A program made the translations under genes and the position numbers. Of a stretch of 7,581 nt of DNA, positions 1 through 5,859 are shown one piece after another. Source of the stretch: Coriobacteriales bacterium (GTDB taxonomy: Bacteria > Actinomycetota > Coriobacteriia > Coriobacteriales > JAEZZM01); contig JASBYZ010000072.1 in the NCBI GenBank assembly GCA_029983705.1, forward strand, positions 1 through 7,581. Direction: 5' to 3'. The notes under the pieces are model-generated. The model did no database searches, was not told where the DNA came from, and saw nothing but the letters and a program-made list of their open reading frames with translations. Position 1 is the stretch's first letter. Each line of letters begins with the position of its first letter.

Positions 1-953
1 ATTCCAATAATGAGAGCTACAGGAACCTCCCAGTAAGCTATAGTTCCATAGTCAGGAGCTGGAAGATTTCTGCCTGCTAAGAGTAAAAATCCTAGTGCAA
101 TAGGTCCGCAGACAATCCAGAGGAGTATTGCACCAATCCAGTTAAAGGTAGTAAATTCAATATTTAACTGCCAGTTTGATAAAGCTGGATCCATAACACC
201 AATAGCGTTTAATACGATGACAAAAAATGCCGCACCAATACTTGCAAAAATGAAGTTCCATACTCCACGTGCAGTAGTATCAGCATCTTTGCGATAGCCA
301 TTAAAGAACATGGATGCACCATATAAGAAACCAGATGCAAGACCAAAGGCGTCTCCAATAGCCTTCATAGGAAATTCTGGGGTTGAAGCCTCAAGACTAA
401 AGTCAATACCAAACTGACCTTGAACATTAAAGCCTACTAAGTTATTGGCAAATAACATACCAATAAATACTGCGAGCAAGCACACCCATTGAAGTGGTGA
501 GATAGGTTCTTTTCTAAAGATTCTTGCAAGCAGTACGCAAATTACCGGGCCAATATAAATAAAGAGCACAGCATTTGCAATGGAGGTAAGTAAGGTGGAT
601 GTAACATAGCATGCAAGAGACATACCAATCATCAGTCCACCAAGTGCAATAGCTGGGGTAAGTTTGAGCTTCTTAAAGACATCTACTTTTTTAGTAATAA
701 AAAGTAGTGCAACAAAGAACACGACACCCATAAGCATACGGCCTAAGGCCATAAATGCACCTACACTGTCACCTGCGTTAAGACCAAGACTTGCATCGAA
801 CATATCTGTTCGAGTAGCCCACCTACTGAATAATCCTACAAGGCCCATACCAGTAGCAGATATTAACATGGCGATTACGCCAATTTTACGATTCATAGTA
901 TAATCTGTTGATTTTTCAGAGGAGCCTTGAGTTACTTTGTTTGTTTCAGACAT
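1..953 (-). CDS. EamA/DMT-family membrane transporter (3' end cut by window edge)
   Basis: The gene reads from ATG at 953 leftward with no stop, giving 317 visible residues. The protein starts MSETNKVTQG, has a polar N-terminus of about 22 residues, then about nine hydrophobic segments near residues 24-45, 65-88, 100-120, 124-144, 153-172, 198-220, 232-254, 271-292 and 304 onward. This fits the ten-helix, two-repeat EamA (drug/metabolite transporter) fold. Repeat one ends with SIANAVLFIYIGPV, and repeat two has the typical late Y-W-E-V-P element, so only about the last helix should be missing. It carries longer linkers than usual (about 173-197 and 253-270). A GGAG ribosome site (959-962) lies 5 nt before the ATG. 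The gene lies downstream of an arginine-using amidinotransferase-like gene, so it may carry a product such as ornithine or a guanidino compound; this is inference. EamA substrates cannot be read from sequence. Confidence 0.85.
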   Translation of the reverse strand, partial: MSETNKVTQGSSEKSTDYTMNRKIGVIAMLISATGMGLVGLFSRWATRTDMFDASLGLNAGDSVGAFMALGRMLMGVVFFVALLFITKKVDVFKKLKLTPAIALGGLMIGMSLACYVTSTLLTSIANAVLFIYIGPVICVLLARIFRKEPISPLQWVCLLAVFIGMLFANNLVGFNVQGQFGIDFSLEASTPEFPMKAIGDAFGLASGFLYGASMFFNGYRKDADTTARGVWNFIFASIGAAFFVIVLNAIGVMDPALSNWQLNIEFTTFNWIGAILLWIVCGPIALGFLLLAGRNLPAPDYGTIAYWEVPVALIIG

Positions 954-955
954 AT

Positions 956-1057
956 TTACTCCAGTGATTCGCAAAATTGAATAATCTCTTGAATTAAATA
1001 AGCAAGTTCAGTAATAATCTGAAGTGAGCCCTTTATACGCAAAGACGTGCGCATCAT
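956..1057 (-). CDS. Candidate 33-residue small ORF coupled to the transporter
   Basis: An open frame starts at tandem ATG codons (1057 and 1054) and ends with TAA at 956-958, two bases before the transporter ATG. It encodes MMRTSLRIKGSLQIITELAY followed by LIQEIIQFCESLE. The C-terminal two thirds could form an amphipathic helix. The transporter's GGAG ribosome site lies across its last sense codons (CTG GAG), the arrangement expected for translational coupling. Its own ribosome site is weak, with only a GAG-like element upstream. I recognise no family. It could be a regulatory leader peptide, a small membrane-associated protein, or a chance frame in a 250-nt intergenic region. Confidence 0.3.
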   Translation of the reverse strand: MMRTSLRIKGSLQIITELAYLIQEIIQFCESLE

Positions 1058-1122
1058 ACGGATTACTCAATTTGTATGGCCTAGACTTTTACCCTCATAA
1101 AAGTCCAGATAGTATAAAGGGC
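1028..1122 (-). promoter_or_regulatory. Structured leader RNA upstream of the transporter (possible switch)
   Basis: Two perfectly complementary 11-nt segments (1112-1122 and 1028-1038) can form a closing stem on the minus-strand RNA. Between them is a hairpin with 8 bp arms, 1098-1105 with 1084-1091 and a 6-nt loop, extendable to 1081-1108 with one mismatch. A further 7-bp hairpin (1048-1054 with 1035-1041, one G-U pair) competes with the closing stem. The 1119-1122 part of that stem is also the 3' arm of the upstream terminator hairpin (1119-1150), so the two structures exclude each other. This layout resembles a riboswitch or attenuator. I could not match it to a riboswitch class I know, and no T-box signature is present. 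Confidence 0.4.
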
Positions 1123-1150
1123 TTAAGTTCTTATTTGAGAACTTAAGCCC
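1119..1150 (-). terminator. Rho-independent terminator after the amidinotransferase gene
   Basis: A perfect 13-bp inverted repeat (1138-1150 with 1119-1131) has a 6-nt loop and lies about 50 nt after the amidinotransferase stop codon. On the minus strand it is followed by the short U-rich run TTTAT, which is weak for a terminator. The plus-strand side has no T-run, so the hairpin acts, if at all, on leftward transcription. Its 3' arm overlaps a segment that can pair further downstream, which could permit regulated readthrough into the transporter. Confidence 0.65.
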
Positions 1151-1202
1151 CTAGTGTTCATAATAGTTTACTAACTATTGGACCAATCTCTATGAAGAGA
1201 AA

Positions 1203-2351
1203 TTAGTCATTCCACATCTCAGGATGAATGAGAGTTGAATCTTTTACACGGTTAGGGAAGTAGTCCTCGCAGCCGCCCTCACGATAAACGTCAGCGGTTG
1301 AGCAGTGTAGACCTCCACCAAATGCGTATGCATCGCGGATATCAACAGGGATTACGTTCATGCCTAACTTGTCCATTTGCTCCTGTTGGTGAACCTCAGA
1401 ACCCTCAACAATAACAGTCTTAGGATCAAGAACTAAGCAGTTCATTGATAGCCATACTGAGCTGTAGCAAAGGGCTGGTGGCTCATCGTGTGCAGGTTGA
1501 GCTGCATCTACGATTTCCCAATCATTTGCGTCGAAGATAGCACGTTGCTCTTCTGGAAGTGGACGCTGTGGGTTGTTGATGATTAAACCTGGACGAAGTG
1601 GTACGAAGGTTGCATCAATGTGGATTGGGTATGGGTCACCTGGGAAGTTTACTGCATGTACACGAAGCTCTGGATAGTAACGTTGGAACCATTCCATAGC
1701 AGTGCGGTTGGTGGTTAGACCGTGTTGGATAAAGAGATCTTTACCCATGCGCATGACGTCTGCTGCGTCCCACATTGGCTCTACTTCTGTGGTAACGAAG
1801 TCTTTGTTAGCGGTGCGCTCTAGGCGCTCTTCGAGAGAAATTTTCTCGTCATAGTAGTTGTGCTTGTATGATTTATCAGTTAAGCGAGGACGAGGTGCTT
1901 GAGTCCACTTGAACTCTGGATCCTCATCAAAGTACTTCTTCATGAGTGGCCAGTAAGCTAAGTACTCAAAGTAGCGGCAACGGAATGAGTTTGCTGATGC
2001 CATGATCTCATTACCGATGGTAAGGAGGATATCACGTGGAGGCATGCAGGTCATCATTGAGTCGTTTCTAAAATCTGGAGTACCAATTGCTTGGTTCCAT
2101 TGGAGAGGAGTTGGGCGGTCAACAACTACGCCGCGATCCTCAAGAACTTTAACGAGTCTATCTAAAGCCTCGTTACCTTTCTCTACGGTTGCTAGTGGAC
2201 GAGGTCCCCACATACCGCGCATCTCAGAGTCTACAGGAACTTTCTCAGAAGTTGCTGGCTCCTCTGGAGGAATAACTGAGTGATCACAAACACCAACAAT
2301 AACGTGCTTTAGTGGATCCCAATCGTTCCATGAGTTAACAATCTTTGCCAT
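1203..2351 (-). CDS. L-arginine amidinotransferase-family protein (GATM/AmtA/CyrA-like)
   Basis: This 382-residue protein closely resembles vertebrate glycine amidinotransferase (GATM) over most of its length. It shares the N-terminal NSWNDWDPLKHVIVG block, PRDILLTIGNEI (105-116), the DAAD block, the HIDATF block, and GGGLHC near the C-terminus. The catalytic triad of the family is intact: Asp195, His244 and nucleophile Cys350, corresponding to human D254, H303 and C407. Arg263 matches human substrate-binding R322. Family members transfer the amidino group of arginine to an amine acceptor and release ornithine; relatives in the wider fold hydrolyse arginine instead. Two acceptor-pocket positions differ from GATM: Tyr241 and Ile243 replace N300 and M302, so glycine need not be the acceptor. 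The start at 2351 has an AGGGA-type ribosome site 7 nt upstream (2359-2364). The gene has its own promoter and terminator and appears monocistronic or variably linked to the transporter. It should be a soluble cytoplasmic enzyme. Family membership is firm; the exact reaction is not. Confidence 0.88.
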   Translation of the reverse strand: MAKIVNSWNDWDPLKHVIVGVCDHSVIPPEEPATSEKVPVDSEMRGMWGPRPLATVEKGNEALDRLVKVLEDRGVVVDRPTPLQWNQAIGTPDFRNDSMMTCMPPRDILLTIGNEIMASANSFRCRYFEYLAYWPLMKKYFDEDPEFKWTQAPRPRLTDKSYKHNYYDEKISLEERLERTANKDFVTTEVEPMWDAADVMRMGKDLFIQHGLTTNRTAMEWFQRYYPELRVHAVNFPGDPYPIHIDATFVPLRPGLIINNPQRPLPEEQRAIFDANDWEIVDAAQPAHDEPPALCYSSVWLSMNCLVLDPKTVIVEGSEVHQQEQMDKLGMNVIPVDIRDAYAFGGGLHCSTADVYREGGCEDYFPNRVKDSTLIHPEMWND

Positions 2352-2367
2352 AGCTACGTCCCTTCAT
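2335..2367 (-). CDS. Possible 10-codon upstream ORF overlapping the amidinotransferase start
   Basis: An out-of-frame ATG at 2367 opens a ten-codon frame (MKGRSYGKDC, then TAA) that overlaps the first codons of the amidinotransferase gene. A strong GGAGG ribosome-like site (2379-2383) lies 11 nt upstream, slightly far, and is partly sequestered in a hairpin with CCTCC at 2368-2372. If used, it would tune initiation at the main start 16 nt downstream. The evidence is positional only; it may be accidental. Confidence 0.15.
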   Translation of the reverse strand: MKGRSYGKDC

Positions 2368-2383
2368 GGAGGTATCACCCTCC
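2368..2383 (-). promoter_or_regulatory. GGAGG/CCTCC hairpin in the amidinotransferase 5' UTR
   Basis: On the minus strand GGAGG (2379-2383) is followed, after a 6-nt loop, by its perfect complement CCTCC (2368-2372). The hairpin ends 16 nt before the amidinotransferase ATG and would hide a Shine-Dalgarno-like sequence. It could modulate ribosome loading on the leader. Confidence 0.3.
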
Positions 2384-2393
2384 GTCGAACTGA

Positions 2394-2413
2394 TAGTTAC
2401 TATTTGATAACTA
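2394..2413 (-). promoter_or_regulatory. Inverted repeat TAGTTA-N8-TAACTA in the 5' UTR
   Basis: There is a perfect 6-bp inverted repeat with an 8-nt spacer inside the predicted leader of the amidinotransferase mRNA. It could be an RNA hairpin or a second operator. It is short and AT-rich, so the support is limited. Confidence 0.25.
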
Positions 2414-2433
2414 GCGTTAGCAAATATGAACTT

Positions 2434-2451
2434 AAGTGATTTACATCACTT
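2434..2451. promoter_or_regulatory. Crp/Fnr-type operator (GTGA-N6-TCAC), ArcR-like
   Basis: AAGTGAT and ATCACTT flank a 4-bp centre, forming a perfect 18-bp palindrome whose core is GTGA-N6-TCAC. This is the half-site pattern of Crp-type regulators and of the ArcR/Flp regulators that control arginine deiminase operons in several Gram-positive bacteria. Its centre falls about 20 bp downstream of the start site predicted for the promoter at 2469-2496, which suggests repression. Alternatively it could activate a weaker downstream promoter about 41 bp further left. Confidence 0.55.
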
Positions 2452-2468
2452 CGTTCTGTCTTAACTAC

Positions 2469-2496
2469 ATAATACTACTTATGGAAATCTTTTCAA
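2469..2496 (-). promoter_or_regulatory. Sigma-70-type promoter of the amidinotransferase gene
   Basis: On the minus strand TTGAAA (2491-2496, 5 of 6 matches to the -35 consensus) is separated by 16 bp from TATTAT (2469-2474, 5 of 6 matches to the -10 consensus). Transcription would start near 2462, leaving a leader of about 110 nt. Very AT-rich DNA lies upstream, which could act as an UP-like element. Confidence 0.6.
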
Positions 2497-2745
2497 TGAT
2501 TTTTGGGAACTTTATTGTATATTTTTAAAAATATTTTTTAGGGCTTGAAATTTGGAAAGTAATATTATTTCCCGTTTTACTGGGCTTTTTCTAACGATTT
2601 TTATTTTTTATAATTTTCTAAAATTTATAATATGCAGAATTATCCTTTTATTCCAGGATTTTATTGCATAATTATTGCGTATTAATCATCTTTAGTAAAA
2701 ACCGCAGGTAAATATGGGTGATGTTTTGTTTAAGCTCTGCAGCGC
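2497..2745. other. AT-rich intergenic region between moxR-like gene and promoter
   Basis: About 250 bp without a supported gene. It contains a perfect 16-bp AT palindrome at 2519-2534 (ATATTTTT/AAAAATAT), centred about 64 bp upstream of the predicted start site. It also has a 7-bp direct repeat TTATTGC at 2661-2667 and 2672-2678, with an 11-bp period, about one helical turn. No convincing terminator for the MoxR-like gene is visible; the only candidate is a 3-bp hairpin before five T residues near 2697-2709 (minus strand). I saw no tRNA, repeat array or mobile-element end. Confidence 0.5.
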
Positions 2746-4248
2746 TTATTGCTGTTCATCACTTGTAGAAAAGTCTAACCTGTCTATTTTGTCAATCAAT
2801 TCTGAGCCGCGATCATTAAAGAGCAAGGCTTCACTTAAGTCAAAATATTCTGTAGATCCGTTTTCGTTAATAAATTGCATAGCCTGCTTATGTGAGGCTA
2901 AATCTCCTACTAACATGAGCATCTCCTTATTAACACCAAAGGCACCTTTTACAAATTTCAAGGTGTTTGAAAGAGTTTTACTCATCTCTTGCGTTAGATG
3001 TTCAAGTTTGTCTCGCTCTGCCACAAAGGCTTTTTTTGCTTCATCAAAGCTTAAGTGCTTAGAACTTGCTTGGCTTATTAAGCTCTCCCAAAACTTGGCG
3101 CTCTTCTCATAAACTAAGTAATTTTCTTCATCTAATAGATTGTTCTCGCGCTCAAGTCTTATTTTTTCTTGGGTAGACTTTAGGAGCCCAACTAGATCTT
3201 GATACAAATCATCTGAATCTTTGAGCTTTGTTAAGGACTCAAAAATATGACTTATATAGCTTTCAAAATAGACGCTCTCTTTAAACCTTTGACTTAAGGC
3301 GTCAACTAAGAGCCCCATTAAAGATACGCGCTCATCAAAGGAGGCATCTTGTGCCTGACCTATTACCCTATCATCAACACTACCCTCAAGGATAGTGTCA
3401 ATCTGATAGCCATCCTTATACTTAGTAAAGAGGTCGTAGTACACACTAAAATGCTTTGCTATTTCTTCGTTTTGAATAAACTGGCCAATAAGTTCTTCAC
3501 TTACGCTCATACCCAGTTGCTCATAGAGCTTAATAGTTGCAGAAAGGTCATCCCATCCTCGAGCAGTTACAAAAGATTTACCATCAATGGTGGTCTCAAT
3601 CTTATAAAAATGATCCTTTTCTATATCAAGATAGCTCACAACACTTGGATGTACCTGCTTAGCAAGGGCATACTTTCTCCAAGCAGCGTAATCTGGCTCA
3701 ACGTCAATTCTTCTGAGTCTATCCCAGGTAGCAATGTCAAAGTCACGAGCGTTTCTATTAAACTCGCTAGGGTTTCCCGCCGTAACCACAATCCAGCCAT
3801 CAGGAACCTGGTGGCGACCAAAGATCTTATACTGTAAAAACTGAAGCATAGCAGGCATGAGCGTCTCAGAAACGCAGTTGATCTCATCCAAAAATAGGAT
3901 GCCCTCGCATCTTCCAGTCTTCTCTTCAAAGTCATAGACTGTAGAAATAATCTCACTCATAGTAAATTCAGACACGTCATAGAGCTTATCGCTATACTCT
4001 TTTTGAGTGATAAAGGGAAGGCCTAGGGCTGACTGACGAGTATGATGAGTCATAGAATACGACACGAGTCCCACGCCAAGCTCTTGGGCAATTTGCTCCA
4101 TAATAGCAGTCTTACCAATACCAGGCGCGCCAAGCAAAAACATAGGGCGCTGTTTATGAGTTGGAAGGCAATAGTTTCCAAACTCGTCTTTTAGAAAGTA
4201 AGCTTTAAGTGCATGTTTAATTTCTAATTTGGCGTCTTGTATGTTCAT
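2746..4248 (-). CDS. MoxR-family AAA+ ATPase with long C-terminal extension
   Basis: The protein has 500 residues. The N-terminal AAA+ module shows Walker A GAPGIGKT (40-47), Walker B ILFLDE (117-122), a sensor-1 Asn in AGNPSEFN (Asn159), an arginine-finger region WDRLRR (175-180) and a sensor-2-like TARGWDDL (228-235). The residues needed for ATP binding and hydrolysis all appear present. Typical MoxR proteins have about 320-380 residues; here residues from about 290 to 500 form an extra, charged, probably helical region with no motif I recognise. MoxR ATPases usually act with a VWA partner as chaperones that remodel or mature enzyme complexes. The start ATG at 4248 has an AGGA ribosome site 5 nt upstream, and only 16 nt separate it from the VWA gene stop, so the two should be co-transcribed and likely work together. 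The target is unknown. Confidence 0.9.
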   Translation of the reverse strand: MNIQDAKLEIKHALKAYFLKDEFGNYCLPTHKQRPMFLLGAPGIGKTAIMEQIAQELGVGLVSYSMTHHTRQSALGLPFITQKEYSDKLYDVSEFTMSEIISTVYDFEEKTGRCEGILFLDEINCVSETLMPAMLQFLQYKIFGRHQVPDGWIVVTAGNPSEFNRNARDFDIATWDRLRRIDVEPDYAAWRKYALAKQVHPSVVSYLDIEKDHFYKIETTIDGKSFVTARGWDDLSATIKLYEQLGMSVSEELIGQFIQNEEIAKHFSVYYDLFTKYKDGYQIDTILEGSVDDRVIGQAQDASFDERVSLMGLLVDALSQRFKESVYFESYISHIFESLTKLKDSDDLYQDLVGLLKSTQEKIRLERENNLLDEENYLVYEKSAKFWESLISQASSKHLSFDEAKKAFVAERDKLEHLTQEMSKTLSNTLKFVKGAFGVNKEMLMLVGDLASHKQAMQFINENGSTEYFDLSEALLFNDRGSELIDKIDRLDFSTSDEQQ

Positions 4249-4264
4249 GTCTATCCTATCTTAT

Positions 4265-5755
4265 CTATAACACTAATTTCATAGCCCAGCTTGGAACCTC
4301 GGTGTCAAGTGACTGTTCGTCTGCAAAGATAAAGGCCACATCGTAATCTGGAGCTTGTTTGGGGAAACTTCCCTGTCCATCAGTAAAATAAATGAGGCCT
4401 TTTAAGTCGCTGAGCTCACCTTTAGCAATCTGTTCATCCACATACCTAAATACTGGTCTAAAATCCGTGCCGCCTAAGCCTTTAATCTCTAGGTTTTCGA
4501 GATATCTCTCAATATCTTCTGGCGATGAGATCTTTGTCATCTCAGTAATCGCAGCGTCACACTGAATTATGAGGACATTCATATGAACCGAAAAACTCGT
4601 TTGCTCCCGCAAAATTGAGTAGGTTTTCTCGATAAACTTTCTTACCTGTCCATCTTTTGTAGAAGAGGAGGTGTCTATCGCAATCACAAAGTCTCTAATC
4701 TTGTGCTCTTCAACGTACTCAAGCGGCTCTATCAAAGGGAGATTTTTGTATAAGGAAAGCCCATAGCAGTAAAAAACGTAGTCAAACTCATCGTCATTTA
4801 CCTTGAGCTCTTCTCCCGTACTTGCAAATTTTCGCAAAAACTCTTTGTAGTCCTGGCGCTTTCGTGTCACGTTTTTCAGATTCATTCTTAAATTCGAACT
4901 CTCAGTTCCCCAGTGCTGAATGTAAGAATCAAGCTGAATTCCCATTTCATAGGCAGCGTTTTTCCACTGCTCTTTTGAGCGGTCAAGATTTATGGTATCT
5001 GCAAGACGCTTTCTAATTGCCTTTTTTGCGTTTTCAGGTGCCTCTTTTTGGACAATGTCATCTGTACTCATGCCTCGAGAAGACTTGTGACTAAACTCAG
5101 CATCCTTTTCTGGCCCCTCTTCAGTTTGAGTACCATCCTTTGAGTCAAGAGCACCAGCTGCTCTGCTCTCGTTTTGAGAGGACTCCTCTTTAAGCTGCTT
5201 AGTTTGTCTTCTTACTCGAGATTCTGTTTCAAAGAGATACCAGGAGCTGTGATCATCAACAATAAAATCCTTGCGAATCTCCTCAAGCTCATAATCACTT
5301 ATCTTCCTGTCTTCAAAGTACTTATAAAGAGATTCTGCCGTGAGCACTTGAATATCTTCTTTGATAGTTGCCACATAGCTTTCTTGGCGAGAAGAGCGCT
5401 CTGAATAACTTGCAGGCAAATTGAGCTCGTTAATAATGTTTTCTACAGCAATGTCGCAGCTTAGATCCCACCTCATTTGGTGAGTATCGCTTTTGGGAAA
5501 ACTATGCAAAAAGACATTGTGTAAAGAGATGTGAAGAAGCATGCGAGCAACACTCGTAGGCTCTACTTTAAACATCTTTAAAATTTCTTTGGAGTCATAG
5601 CGAATATGAGTGCCATCAGTTGCGAGCGAAGCATTTTTGATTGGCAAAAACTTTAGGGCAGAAAAAATAGGACTCATAAAGTGGAGGTTGATGAGCAAAT
5701 CAGTTTTTGCCCCTTCAAGTACTTCATATGCTAAAGAGTCTAATTCATCTGGCAT
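4265..5755 (-). CDS. DUF2201-type protein: degenerate metallopeptidase domain plus VWA-like domain
   Basis: From the ATG at 5755 the product has 496 residues (501 if the in-frame GTG at 5770 is used). The N-terminal part resembles the putative metallopeptidase domain of the DUF2201/COG3864 family. Where the family often has HEVLHxxxxH, this protein has HISLHNVFLH (residues 75-84 from the ATG). The three His positions remain but the catalytic Glu is Ile, so peptidase activity is doubtful. A charged, low-complexity linker spans about 180-240. The C-terminal VWA-like domain has an intact metal-ion-dependent adhesion site: DTSSS (361-365), GGTD (428-431) and FTDG (457-460). It is the first gene of a pair with the MoxR-like ATPase, the reverse of the more usual ATPase-first order. 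I infer that it is the adaptor or substrate-binding partner of the ATPase. No signal peptide or membrane segment is visible, so it is probably cytoplasmic. Confidence 0.85.
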   Translation of the reverse strand: MPDELDSLAYEVLEGAKTDLLINLHFMSPIFSALKFLPIKNASLATDGTHIRYDSKEILKMFKVEPTSVARMLLHISLHNVFLHSFPKSDTHQMRWDLSCDIAVENIINELNLPASYSERSSRQESYVATIKEDIQVLTAESLYKYFEDRKISDYELEEIRKDFIVDDHSSWYLFETESRVRRQTKQLKEESSQNESRAAGALDSKDGTQTEEGPEKDAEFSHKSSRGMSTDDIVQKEAPENAKKAIRKRLADTINLDRSKEQWKNAAYEMGIQLDSYIQHWGTESSNLRMNLKNVTRKRQDYKEFLRKFASTGEELKVNDDEFDYVFYCYGLSLYKNLPLIEPLEYVEEHKIRDFVIAIDTSSSTKDGQVRKFIEKTYSILREQTSFSVHMNVLIIQCDAAITEMTKISSPEDIERYLENLEIKGLGGTDFRPVFRYVDEQIAKGELSDLKGLIYFTDGQGSFPKQAPDYDVAFIFADEQSLDTEVPSWAMKLVL

Positions 5756-5764
5756 AAAAGCAAA

Positions 5765-5768
5765 CCTC
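5765..5768 (-). promoter_or_regulatory. GAGG ribosome site that favours the 5755 start
   Basis: GAGG lies 9 nt before the ATG at 5755 but overlaps the alternative GTG at 5768-5770, which has no Shine-Dalgarno sequence upstream, only T-rich DNA. The ATG is therefore the likelier start. The same GAGGTTTGC string precedes arcC. Confidence 0.55.
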
Positions 5769-5793
5769 ACGAGTCAAAAAATAAGTTAGGAAG

Positions 5794-5826
5794 CAAGCTC
5801 CCAAGCCATGGTATCTTGGGAGCTCG
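5794..5826 (-). terminator. Terminator hairpin after arcC
   Basis: A perfect 10-bp GC-rich inverted repeat (5815-5824 with 5796-5805, extendable by a G-U and a C-G pair) has a 9-nt loop and begins 34 nt after the arcC stop codon. A run of six T residues follows on the minus strand, but only about 14 nt beyond the stem, so termination may be partial. A small 5-bp hairpin (5833-5847) precedes it. It separates arcBC from the VWA gene, which has no evident promoter of its own in the short space left. Partial readthrough is therefore plausible. Confidence 0.6.
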
Positions 5827-5859
5827 TCCATTTCCTAATAAATAGGAGGAAACTACATA

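Noticed and set aside
1081..1160. Guanidine-I (ykkC) riboswitch, suggested by a CTAGGGG string before the transporter
   Set aside because: The other conserved blocks of that class are absent, and the string belongs to the terminator stem and its flank.
2661..2678. Direct repeat TTATTGC spaced by one helical turn as a regulator site
   Set aside because: It is short and AT-rich, far from the predicted promoter, and matches no regulator I know.
2694..2710. Terminator for the MoxR-like gene (ACC-TGC-GGT then five T on the minus strand)
   Set aside because: A 3-bp stem is too weak to call.
2714..3837. Plus-strand open frames at 2714-3112 and 3349-3837
   Set aside because: Both lie antisense to the MoxR-like gene, whose Walker motifs prove the minus-strand frame. 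Their products show no recognisable domain.
3636..3956. Second minus-strand frame of 106 codons inside the MoxR-like gene
   Set aside because: It overlaps the Walker B and sensor region in another frame and has no domain, so it is a shadow.
5756..5770. GTG at 5770 as start of the VWA-like gene
   Set aside because: There is no ribosome site upstream of it, whereas the ATG at 5755 has GAGG 9 nt upstream. It remains possible.
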